Assembly: GCA_017615405.1 (NCBI GenBank)
Contig: JAGAAE010000002.1
Location: 1 to 8,092, forward strand
From: Clostridia bacterium
GTDB lineage: Bacteria; Bacillota; Clostridia; Oscillospirales; Acutalibacteraceae
Direction: 5' to 3'
Length of the DNA stretch: 8,092 nucleotides
In this document: positions 1-5,543 of the stretch, one piece after another
Layout: every line of letters starts with the position of its first letter
How positions within the stretch are numbered: the first letter of the stretch is position 1
Program-made: the position numbers and the translations under genes
The notes under the pieces: model-generated
What the model saw: the letters and a program-made list of their open reading frames with translations, nothing else
Told to the model about the DNA's origin: nothing
Database searches by the model: none

Positions 1-377
1 GATTCGCCGCTTTTGATATCGCCGAATTCCTGCCTGAAATCCCTGTTTTTGCCGAAATCTCCGGCAACGTCGATCGGTTCGATCCCGTCGCCCGCGGAAA
101 AGTAGAGCGAGGCGGATTTATAAAAATCCTTTACCGATTTATCCTGTGATAGGGTAGTCAGGGTATCAAGAGTTACCTCATTTTCTCTTGAGGATGAGTT
201 GACCGACGCCGTTATCTCCATATCGTCGGCGTATTGCTTTTTAAGCGTTTTATTTGCCTGTCGGATAGAAAGCCCCAAACAGGACGAAACAGATAAAAGG
301 ACAACGATAAGTCCTATAAGAATGTTTCTGCCCTTGGCTCTTGATATGCACCGAAAAGCGTTTTTAATGATATACAT
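1..377 (-). CDS. ABC transporter permease, FtsX/MacB type (N-terminal part; 3' end off window)
   Basis: This reads leftward from an ATG at 377 and stays open to the window edge, giving 125 codons of a longer gene. The start MYIIKNAFRCISRAKGRNIL, followed by a hydrophobic segment at about residues 19-37 and then SIRQANKTLKKQYADD, is typical of clostridial FtsX-like permeases: a short basic cytoplasmic N-terminus, transmembrane helix 1, then the start of the large extracellular MacB-like core domain (from about residue 45). The remaining three helices and the FtsX domain would lie to the left. Such permeases pair with an ATPase of the LolD/MacB type and often export or sense peptides, antibiotics or lipids; the substrate cannot be told here. 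An AAAGGG ribosome binding site sits 8 nt before the ATG. The gene is separated from the upstream XRE gene by a terminator, so it probably has its own promoter. Confidence 0.85.
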   Translation of the reverse strand, partial: MYIIKNAFRCISRAKGRNILIGLIVVLLSVSSCLGLSIRQANKTLKKQYADDMEITASVNSSSRENEVTLDTLTTLSQDKSVKDFYKSASLYFSAGDGIEPIDVAGDFGKNRDFRQEFGDIKSGE

Positions 378-408
378 AAATATCGCCCTTTCGTCAGTTG
401 ATGGATAA

Positions 409-466
409 ATGATACCTTTAATTATTTACGAAAAAATAACGAAATTATTAACAAACGGTAAACTAA
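409..466 (-). promoter_or_regulatory. Putative activator-dependent promoter of the ABC permease
   Basis: On the minus strand a good -10 (TATCAT, 409-414) lies about 30 nt before the permease ATG, but no recognisable -35 is found 16-18 bp upstream. Across and upstream of that position are direct repeats at 426-433 (TTACGAAA), 437-444 (TAACGAAA) and 448-455 (TTAACAAA), with a weaker unit at 459-466 (TAAACTAA). All start exactly 11 bp apart. One-helical-turn direct repeats overlapping a missing -35 are the usual layout of promoters activated by OmpR-family response regulators. The region is AT-rich, so chance similarity is a real alternative. Confidence 0.35.
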
Positions 467-475
467 TAAAAATAT

Positions 476-506
476 AGGTCCTCATTGTTTTGAAACAAGA
501 GGACCT
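476..506 (-). terminator. Rho-independent terminator of the XRE regulator gene
   Basis: The arms AGGTCCTC (476-483) and GAGGACCT (499-506) are perfectly complementary over 8 bp. An inner TTGTT/AACAA stem continues the helix after a one-base bulge. Read on the minus strand, the hairpin begins 12 nt after the regulator's TGA and is followed by a T-rich tail (TATATTTTTATTAG). On the plus strand the downstream bases are not T-rich, so it works in the minus direction. It insulates the regulator from the permease gene. Confidence 0.88.
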
Positions 507-518
507 GAATTCCGGACG

Positions 519-725
519 TCAATAATTAATTTTCGGGTTATCGGTTCTTTCCAGCAAGTAATCTGTCGACACGTTAAAGTATTCTGCAATTTTTATAAGT
601 TCTTTAAGACCCGGCTCGCGCTCGCCGGTTTCATATCTGCTGATAGTGTTTTGATTGGTGTTAAGATCGAGCGCAAGTTTCACCTGAGAAATACCTTTTT
701 GTCGTCGAAGCTCTTTTAACCTCAT
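519..725 (-). CDS. XRE-family helix-turn-helix transcriptional repressor (small, single-domain)
   Basis: A 68-residue protein that is essentially only a Cro/CI-type DNA-binding domain. The first helix is RLKELRRQKG, the helix-turn-helix spans about residues 13-33 (SQVKLALDLN, then recognition helix NQNTISRYETG), and the conserved ending EYFNVSTDYLLERTD (about 48-62) is typical of Firmicute XRE regulators. There is no effector or dimerisation domain beyond this. The ATG at 725 has an AAGGGGTG ribosome binding site. It is divergent from a PH-domain membrane protein and separated from it by 78 bp that hold two palindromes matching the expected dimeric operator of such a protein. I infer that it represses the divergent gene and controls itself. 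The inducer is unknown. It has its own terminator, so it is monocistronic. Confidence 0.93.
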   Translation of the reverse strand: MRLKELRRQKGISQVKLALDLNTNQNTISRYETGEREPGLKELIKIAEYFNVSTDYLLERTDNPKINY

Positions 726-744
726 AAAAACACCCCTTGATTTT

Positions 745-753
745 ATTATCCCA
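745..753 (-). promoter_or_regulatory. Extended -10 promoter of the XRE regulator
   Basis: On the minus strand TGGGATAAT (753 down to 745) is an extended -10 element differing from TATAAT at one base. No good -35 is present: the 17-bp position, 768-773, reads ATATTT on the minus strand. The predicted start is near 738, leaving a short leader that begins at the AAGGGG ribosome binding site. The short leader makes the exact start uncertain. The promoter overlaps the divergent plus-strand promoter completely. Confidence 0.55.
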
Positions 754-764
754 TTTTGGTATAA
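746..764. promoter_or_regulatory. Operator-like palindrome O1 (XRE binding site candidate)
   Basis: TTATCCC-ATTTT-GGTATAA: 7-bp arms with one mismatch around a 5-bp spacer, 19 bp in all. Its architecture is the same as that of O2 (TATCCC, 5 bp, GGxATA). Its two arms coincide with the -10 elements of the two divergent promoters, so a dimer bound here would block both. Assignment to the adjacent XRE protein is by proximity and symmetry. Confidence 0.68.
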
Positions 765-769
765 TAAAA

Positions 770-788
770 ATATCCCGATTTGGGATAT
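770..788. promoter_or_regulatory. Operator-like palindrome O2 (XRE binding site candidate, perfect arms)
   Basis: ATATCCC-GATTT-GGGATAT: perfect 7-bp arms around a 5-bp spacer. Its centre (779) is 24 bp from that of O1 (755). It covers the predicted start point of the plus-strand gene (about 772) and is centred about 41 bp upstream of the predicted start of the XRE gene. In the plus-strand transcript the same bases could form a small 5-7 bp hairpin just before the ribosome binding site. Confidence 0.75.
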
Positions 789-790
789 CG

Positions 791-797
791 AGGGAGG
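791..797 (+). promoter_or_regulatory. Ribosome binding site AGGGAGG fixing the start at 804
   Basis: AGGGAGG lies 6 nt before the ATG at 804. An in-frame TTG at 780 would extend the protein by eight residues, but it lies upstream of this site and inside operator O2, so 804 is the start. Confidence 0.85.
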
Positions 798-803
798 TAT
801 ATT

Positions 804-1250
804 ATGGAAGAAAACATTTTAATTCGAGGGGTTTTTAACAGGTGGTCTCCGGGGAATGTGATTATGCTTTGTAGCGGTATTGTGGTATTTCTGACTGATC
901 TTGTTCTTCCGATGAATCTCGGTTCAGATATAGACTCAAGTCGTATAATGTGGTCATTATTTCTTGGAATTGCCCCCATCGGCTGTTCTTTATTTGATCG
1001 TTTCAATTTGAGGTCTTGCGAAATAACAGTAACGGATAAAAGAATTTATGGGGAAACTACAATGAGTAGGAAAATAAATTTTCCCATAGAAACTATTCTA
1101 TCGGTTGAAATGTGTTCGAATAACGGTTTTTTCATTATTACAAACTCAGAAAAAGTTAAATTTGTTTACTGTGAAAACTGTATAGAAGTTTATAACGTTA
1201 TTTCACAGTTGATTTCGCAACGACATTCCGAAGAAGTCTCTGATAATTGA
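804..1250 (+). CDS. Membrane protein with bacterial PH-like domain
   Basis: A 148-residue protein beginning MEENILIRGVF. Two hydrophobic segments (about residues 18-36 and 48-65) form a hairpin in the membrane. They are followed by a cytoplasmic PH-like domain (about 72-138): the signature CEITVTDKRIYG, then KINFPIETILSVEM, FFIITNSEKVKFVYC and a closing amphipathic helix EVYNVISQLISQ. This pattern of a 'TDKR' strand, a 'PI..I.SV' strand and a final helix is that of bacterial PH (bPH) proteins, whose functions are mostly unknown. No catalytic residues are evident, so it is more likely a scaffold or sensor than an enzyme. It is divergent from the XRE repressor and has its own strong repressible promoter, so it is probably the repressor's main target. 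The gene is strikingly AT-rich (18 G/C in the 60 bases at 1081-1140, against 32 of 60 at 1741-1800 in recG), which hints at horizontal acquisition. Confidence 0.85.
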   Translation: MEENILIRGVFNRWSPGNVIMLCSGIVVFLTDLVLPMNLGSDIDSSRIMWSLFLGIAPIGCSLFDRFNLRSCEITVTDKRIYGETTMSRKINFPIETILSVEMCSNNGFFIITNSEKVKFVYCENCIEVYNVISQLISQRHSEEVSDN

Positions 1251-1362
1251 TAAAAAATTGTAATGTCCATTGCAAAATGATTGCCTTATGTGGGCTATAC
1301 GTGATATAAAATGCCAAAGTCCATTTCCGGCGTCGGAGTTTGCAATACGGTTATTGAAAGAC

Positions 1363-1396
1363 TGAAAACAGCCCTCTATCCAGAGAGCTGTTTTCA
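1363..1396. terminator. Terminator hairpin shared by recG (minus) and possibly the PH-domain gene (plus)
   Basis: TGAAAACAGC (1363-1372) pairs perfectly with GCTGTTTTCA (1387-1396). After one mismatch an inner CTCT/AGAG stem closes on the loop ATCC. An outer TGAAA/TTTCA pairing (1355-1359 with 1399-1403) could extend it. The genes converge here. The flanking tails are only moderately T-rich: GTCTTTC on the minus side and ATTTTC on the plus side. On the minus strand the stem begins with the TGA stop codon of recG. The AT-rich gap from 1251 to 1362 shows no other gene or clear signal. Confidence 0.75.
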
Positions 1397-3421
1397 ATTT
1401 TCATAAAGCCTTTTATAAAGGTTGATTATCTCGTTTCTGAGGTTTGCGTGGTCGGGGAGTTTCAGTTTCGGATCATGTTCTAATATATCCGCCGCCGCCA
1501 TTCCGCAAAGTTTAAGGGTGTCGCGGTCGGCGAAAAGATCGGCTATCTTCAAATCGGGAAGACCGTGCTGGCGGTTACCCAAAAAGTCGCCCGGGCCTCG
1601 AAGTTCCAGGTCCTTGTCGGCGATTTTGAAGCCGTCCCGGTTTTTAACTATGACCGAGAGTCGCTCCTTTGTGTGAGGACTTTTTGAATCCGAAATAAGG
1701 ATGCAGGTCGACTTGTATTTCCCGCGCCCGATCCTTCCGCGAAGCTGATGAAGCCCCGAAAGCCCGAACTTTTCGGCGTTTTCAATGACCATGATCGCGG
1801 CGTTCGGAACGTCGATACCGACCTCGATGACCGTCGTTGATATAAGAAGATCGATAAGCCCGTCGGAGAAGTCCTTCATCACCTTTTCTTTATCCTTCGG
1901 TTTCATTTTTCCGTGTAAAAGACCTAATTTATAATCGGAAAATTCACCGGTCGAAAGGGAATTGAAGTATTCTTCGGCGCTGACGACCGAACCGTCCTCA
2001 TTTTCCTCAACGAGCGGGCAGACGATATATCCCTGCCTGCCCTCGTCGAGGTGTTTTTTAATGTATTTGTATACCCGCTCGTGAAGCGAGCTTTCCACAA
2101 GATAGGTCTCGATGACCTGCCTGCCCTTGGGGTATTCGTTTATGACGCTGATATCAAGGTCGCCGTAGATTATGAGCCCGAGCGTTCTCGGTATCGGGGT
2201 AGCCGACATAACGACGGTGTGCGGATTTTCGCCCTTACCCGACAGATTTGCCCGCTGAGCCACGCCGAAACGGTGCTGTTCGTCGGTTATGACAAGCCCC
2301 AAGTTGTTAAAAAGCGTGTCCCCGGTCAGAACGGCGTGGGTGCCGATAACGATATCGTAAGCGCCTTCAAGTATTTTTTCTTTTAAAATGCTCTTTTGCT
2401 TCTTTGTGACCGAGCCGGTAAGAAGGGCGACCGTTATCCCTGTGCCTTCAAGCATTTTGGAAACGGTCTCATAATGCTGTGTCGCCAAAACCTCGGTGGG
2501 CGCCATAAGAGCCGACTGAAAACCGTTTTTTGCCGAGACGTACATAAGCGCGGCGGCAACGGCGGTTTTCCCGCTTCCGACGTCACCCTCGATTAGTCTG
2601 TTCATAGCGTATCCCGACGACATATCCTTTAAACAGTCGTCGACCGCCGATAGTTGAGCGCTCGTCAGCGTATACGGCAAAAGCCCGTAGAATTCTTTGC
2701 GGCAATCATTCTTTATAACGGTTTTTGTAGGCGTCTTTCTTTTGCCTTTTAAAAGCATTAATCCCGTTTGAAGAATGAAAAGCTCCTCAAAAACAAGCCG
2801 CTTTTTCGCCTCTTCAAAGGCGGCATTGCTCTTCGGGAAATGGATATTGGCTATCGCATAGTCAAGGTCGCACAAACGGTAGCGTTCTTTAAGCCTTTCG
2901 GGCAGAGGATCATCACCCGCCGACGCCGAATCAACGGCGGTTTTGATGAGCTTTCTTATTGCGGTCGAGGTTATTTTGGACGACGCGGGGTATATAGGCT
3001 CGATGCCGGTGTCGTTTACGTCCCTGATAAGCGGAGAGGAAAGCCCCGGTCGGGCGAGGGTGCCGGTGATTTTTCCGAGAAAGAGATAAAAACTTCCCTC
3101 GTGAAGCCTTTCGGCGAGGTATTTATTGTTGAAAATGCTGACCGTCGCATATCCCGTTCCGTCATAGATATCGAATTTGAAAACGGTCATATTTTTTCGG
3201 ATATAATGCTCGCTGACAGGGGTGATTATTTTGGCTTTAAGGCATACTTTTTCCCCGTAGTTACAGTCGCGGATCCTTGTGATTTTTGAAAAATCCTCAT
3301 AACCTCTCGGATAATAACGCAAAAGGGCACCGACAGTATCGATGCCCAGGGATCTCAGTATTTCAGCGCGTTTTTCGCCTACGCCCTTTAAGTACCTTAT
3401 TTCACTTAAAGCGTTCAACAT
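1394..3421 (-). CDS. recG: ATP-dependent DNA helicase RecG
   Basis: A 675-residue superfamily 2 helicase that reverses stalled replication forks and migrates Holliday junctions; the length is normal for the family. It has an N-terminal wedge/OB-fold DNA-binding region (about 1-160, starting LSEIRYLKGVGEKRAEIL), then Walker A GDVGSGKT (279-286), the APTEVLA motif (307-313), Walker B variant DEQH (380-383) and SATPIPRT (406-413). Motifs V and VI follow as STTVIEVGIDVPNA (528-541) and QLRGRIGR (559-566). The C-terminal DLELRGPGDFLGNRQHG (604-620) is the RecG translocation (TRG) region. All key residues are intact. The ATG at 3421 lies 4 nt after the fakA stop, and its weak ribosome binding site (GAG) overlaps the end of fakA, so translation is probably coupled. 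It is the last gene of the operon. Confidence 0.98.
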   Translation of the reverse strand: MLNALSEIRYLKGVGEKRAEILRSLGIDTVGALLRYYPRGYEDFSKITRIRDCNYGEKVCLKAKIITPVSEHYIRKNMTVFKFDIYDGTGYATVSIFNNKYLAERLHEGSFYLFLGKITGTLARPGLSSPLIRDVNDTGIEPIYPASSKITSTAIRKLIKTAVDSASAGDDPLPERLKERYRLCDLDYAIANIHFPKSNAAFEEAKKRLVFEELFILQTGLMLLKGKRKTPTKTVIKNDCRKEFYGLLPYTLTSAQLSAVDDCLKDMSSGYAMNRLIEGDVGSGKTAVAAALMYVSAKNGFQSALMAPTEVLATQHYETVSKMLEGTGITVALLTGSVTKKQKSILKEKILEGAYDIVIGTHAVLTGDTLFNNLGLVITDEQHRFGVAQRANLSGKGENPHTVVMSATPIPRTLGLIIYGDLDISVINEYPKGRQVIETYLVESSLHERVYKYIKKHLDEGRQGYIVCPLVEENEDGSVVSAEEYFNSLSTGEFSDYKLGLLHGKMKPKDKEKVMKDFSDGLIDLLISTTVIEVGIDVPNAAIMVIENAEKFGLSGLHQLRGRIGRGKYKSTCILISDSKSPHTKERLSVIVKNRDGFKIADKDLELRGPGDFLGNRQHGLPDLKIADLFADRDTLKLCGMAAADILEHDPKLKLPDHANLRNEIINLYKRLYEN

Positions 3422-3425
3422 AGTA

Positions 3426-5108
3426 TCACTCTACCGAGATAATATAGTAGTAAACGGGTTGGTCTCCTCTGATAAATGTAATTTCGAGCTTTGAACCGTA
3501 TTTTTCGTTTAAAAGATCCTCAAGCTCTTGCGCCTGCTCGTCGCTGACGTCCTCGCCGTAGAGAACGGTCAAAAATTCGCTGTGCTTTTTGACCATCTGT
3601 TTTATAAGTTTCATGGCGGATTTTTGAAGGTCGGTATCGACAAAGGAGATTTTGCCTTCGAGCATATTCAAAAGCTCGCCTTTTTTGATCTTGAATCCGT
3701 CAAAATCGGAATCCCTTGCGGCGAAGGTTATCTGACCCGTTGCGATCTTTTCCGCCGCCTTCTGCATTGCGATGGCGTTTGTTTCGGAGTTCTCGTCGGG
3801 ATCAAAGGCAAGACACGCGGCAGTTCCCTGCGGAATGGTCCTTGTCGGGATGACGATGACCTTTCTCGTGCTGATCGGGATGGTCTGTTCGGCTGCCATA
3901 ATTATGTTTTTGTTATTCGGGAGCACGAAAACGGTCTCGGCGGGGGTCGATTCGATCGCTCTTAAAATATCGTCGGTACTCGGGTTCATGGTCTGACCGC
4001 CGCTTACGACGGTATCGACGCCGAGTTCCGAAAACAGCGCCGAAAGTCCGTCGCCCGCCGCAACCGAAACAAAACCGTAGGGATTCGTTATCGGGACGGG
4101 TTTTATTTCTTCTTTAAGATCGGCGGTTTTGGTCGGACGCTTTTTGGCGTTTTCGGCGTCATGCTTCGCACGCTCGTGCTGATCGCGCATATTTTCTATC
4201 TTTAAATGAACGAGACCGCCGAAGGTAAGGGCGTTTTCGATCGCGTTGCCCGGGTGGTCGGTGTGAACGTGGACCTTTATTATTTCATCATCGTCAACAA
4301 CGACGACGCAGTCGCCGATGGATTCGAGGTAAGTTCTCAGTTCCGACGGCTCTTTTTCGCAGGACGGGTCGCGGTTTACGATAAACTCGGTGCAGTAGGT
4401 AAAGGTTATCTCGGCGTCGAATTCGCCCGCGGCATTGTATGAGTCGTCGTCGGTTTCGGCGGGGGCTTGTGCTTCTTCGACCTCTCCCGCTGGGATGATG
4501 ATACCTTTTTCAAAGACCGACATCATACCTTCAAGTATCAGAACGTAACCCTGACCGCCGGCATCGACAACGCCGGCTTTTTTAAGCTGAGGTAAAAGCT
4601 CCGGCGTATTGGCGAGAGCCTCTTTCGCGCCGGCTATCGCGTCGGCGAAAACGGTCAGAACGTCGTTGCCCGCATTGAAACTTTCGGTCGCCTTTTCGCT
4701 TGCTACCCTTGCGACCGTAAGGATGGTGCCTTCGGTGGGCTTCATTACCGCCTTGTAGGCGCCTTCAACTCCGGCGGCAAAGGCGGCGGATAAATTTTCC
4801 GCGGTAAGATACTCGTCATCGCCGATACCCTTTGCAAATCCTCTGAACAAAAGGGAGGTGATAACGCCCGAGTTACCTCTCGCACCCCTTAAAAGGCAGG
4901 AGGCGTTTACCGAGGCTATCTTTCCGGCCGTTTCACCTTCGAGTTTCGATATTTCTCTTACGGAATTTGCAAGAGTCATCGACATATTCGTTCCGGTATC
5001 ACCGTCGGGTACCGGGAAAAATTTCAGTTCGTCGACCTTTTTCCGGTTATTTGAAAGGTTGTTGGAAGCAGATATTATAGCATCTCTTAAAATGTTTCCG
5101 TTTAACAA
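3426..5108 (-). CDS. fakA: Fatty acid kinase catalytic subunit FakA (DAK2/YloV family)
   Basis: A 560-residue protein. FakA phosphorylates fatty acids carried by FakB proteins to acyl-phosphate, feeding phospholipid synthesis via PlsX/PlsY. The N-terminal DhaL-type kinase domain (about 1-200) has the Mg/nucleotide-binding FPVPDGDTGTNMS (31-43), GARGNSGVI (75-83) and DAGGQGY (182-188). The middle domain has CTEF with C239 and KVHVHTDHPG with H280 and H282; these match the Cys/His/His zinc site I recall in Staphylococcus FakA. The C-terminal domain has SGGQTMNPST (369-378) and PNNKNI (397-402). I set the start at TTG 5108, giving MLNGNILRDAIISASNN as in homologues. The GTG at 5120 overlaps the ribosome binding site itself. 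No fakB gene is in the window. The order Asp23-FakA-RecG is conserved in Firmicutes. Confidence 0.95.
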   Translation of the reverse strand: MLNGNILRDAIISASNNLSNNRKKVDELKFFPVPDGDTGTNMSMTLANSVREISKLEGETAGKIASVNASCLLRGARGNSGVITSLLFRGFAKGIGDDEYLTAENLSAAFAAGVEGAYKAVMKPTEGTILTVARVASEKATESFNAGNDVLTVFADAIAGAKEALANTPELLPQLKKAGVVDAGGQGYVLILEGMMSVFEKGIIIPAGEVEEAQAPAETDDDSYNAAGEFDAEITFTYCTEFIVNRDPSCEKEPSELRTYLESIGDCVVVVDDDEIIKVHVHTDHPGNAIENALTFGGLVHLKIENMRDQHERAKHDAENAKKRPTKTADLKEEIKPVPITNPYGFVSVAAGDGLSALFSELGVDTVVSGGQTMNPSTDDILRAIESTPAETVFVLPNNKNIIMAAEQTIPISTRKVIVIPTRTIPQGTAACLAFDPDENSETNAIAMQKAAEKIATGQITFAARDSDFDGFKIKKGELLNMLEGKISFVDTDLQKSAMKLIKQMVKKHSEFLTVLYGEDVSDEQAQELEDLLNEKYGSKLEITFIRGDQPVYYYIISVE

Positions 5109-5119
5109 GATAAAAAACA

Positions 5120-5125
5120 CTCCTT
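5120..5125 (-). promoter_or_regulatory. Ribosome binding site AAGGAG of fakA, favouring a TTG start at 5108
   Basis: The minus-strand AAGGAG is followed after 11 nt by TTG (5108). An in-frame GTG at 5120 begins inside this motif and so cannot use it. No ATG is available nearby in frame. The spacing is longer than usual, which together with TTG may hold translation down. Confidence 0.7.
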
Positions 5126-5143
5126 AGAACATTTAAAACAGAA

Positions 5144-5491
5144 TTATTCCTTGATCCCGTCAACCCTGACAATAACACGGTCAACGTCTATATCGGTGAT
5201 ATCTTTAACGACGTATTTTACCTTCTCGGTAATGCTTTTTGCCATCGCATTGATATTCATACCGTATAAAACTTCGATATGGATCGTAACGTTAATCTTA
5301 TTGGCGGTACCTCTTACGGATATGCCGGTATCGATCCTGTCGGATCTTAACAGCCGGTTTAATTTCTGGCGCTTAGTACCGGGTACCATCCCTACGACAC
5401 CGTAGCAGGACGTGACCTCGCTGCCGATAAGCTTGGATAAATAGTTTTCGGAAATCGTAACGCTGCCTAATACGTTTTCATAAAAAATCAT
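5144..5491 (-). CDS. yloU: Asp23/Gls24 family envelope stress protein (YloU-like)
   Basis: A 115-residue Asp23/Gls24 domain protein covering nearly the whole chain. It starts MIFYENVLGSVTISENYLSKLIG, followed by the family hallmark SCYGVVGM, a variable middle (TKRQKLNRLL), then VTIHIEVLYGMNINAMAKSITEKVKYVV and the ending DIDVDRVIVRVDGI. There is no signal peptide or membrane segment. Members are cytoplasmic proteins that associate with the membrane through partners; their exact role is unclear, with a link to cell-envelope stress in Staphylococcus. I chose the ATG at 5491 because GGAG lies 6 nt upstream; an in-frame TTG at 5503 sits immediately before that motif (TTGGAG) and lacks an upstream site of its own. 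fakA follows 35 nt after the stop, as yloV follows yloU in Bacillus, so this is the YloU counterpart rather than one of the other Asp23 paralogues. Confidence 0.92.
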   Translation of the reverse strand: MIFYENVLGSVTISENYLSKLIGSEVTSCYGVVGMVPGTKRQKLNRLLRSDRIDTGISVRGTANKINVTIHIEVLYGMNINAMAKSITEKVKYVVKDITDIDVDRVIVRVDGIKE

Positions 5492-5543
5492 AGCAATCTC
5501 CAATCTGCCGAGATGATCCGGCGTAATAAAGTTTTATGTTGTC

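Larger units (their letters stand above)
737..765 (+). promoter_or_regulatory. Sigma-A extended -10 promoter driving the PH-domain membrane protein
   Basis: TTGATT (737-742), a spacer of exactly 17 bp, then consensus TATAAT (760-765) preceded by TGG, which makes an extended -10. The predicted transcription start is near A772, giving a leader of about 32 nt to the ATG at 804. It is one of the strongest-looking promoters in the window, as expected for a promoter held in check by a repressor; the -10 lies inside operator O1 and the start point inside O2. Confidence 0.85.

Noticed and set aside
746..1006. An 86-codon minus-strand frame starting in the PH-domain gene
   Set aside because: It is antisense to the PH-domain protein and runs into the operator region; the composition shows no protein-like pattern.
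1251..1362. CAATA-CGGT-TATTG and similar short inverted repeats after the PH-domain gene
   Set aside because: Stems of 4-5 bp in AT-rich DNA are expected by chance; no attachment site, transposon end or small RNA could be supported.
1203..1397. A 64-codon minus-strand frame between recG and the PH-domain gene
   Set aside because: It overlaps the end of the PH-domain gene and the terminator, has no family signature, and its C-terminal half is antisense to real coding sequence.
2768..3289. A 173-codon plus-strand open frame opposite recG
   Set aside because: It lies fully antisense to an intact, unmistakable RecG reading frame, and its translation has no recognisable domain. Long antisense frames are expected opposite coding sequence of this composition.
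5492..5543. Possible internal terminator or promoter before the Asp23 gene (GCCG...CGGC hairpin)
   Set aside because: The stem is only 4 bp with no T-tract, and no -35/-10 pair with correct spacing was found, so the 52-nt gap is treated as an ordinary intra-operon spacer.
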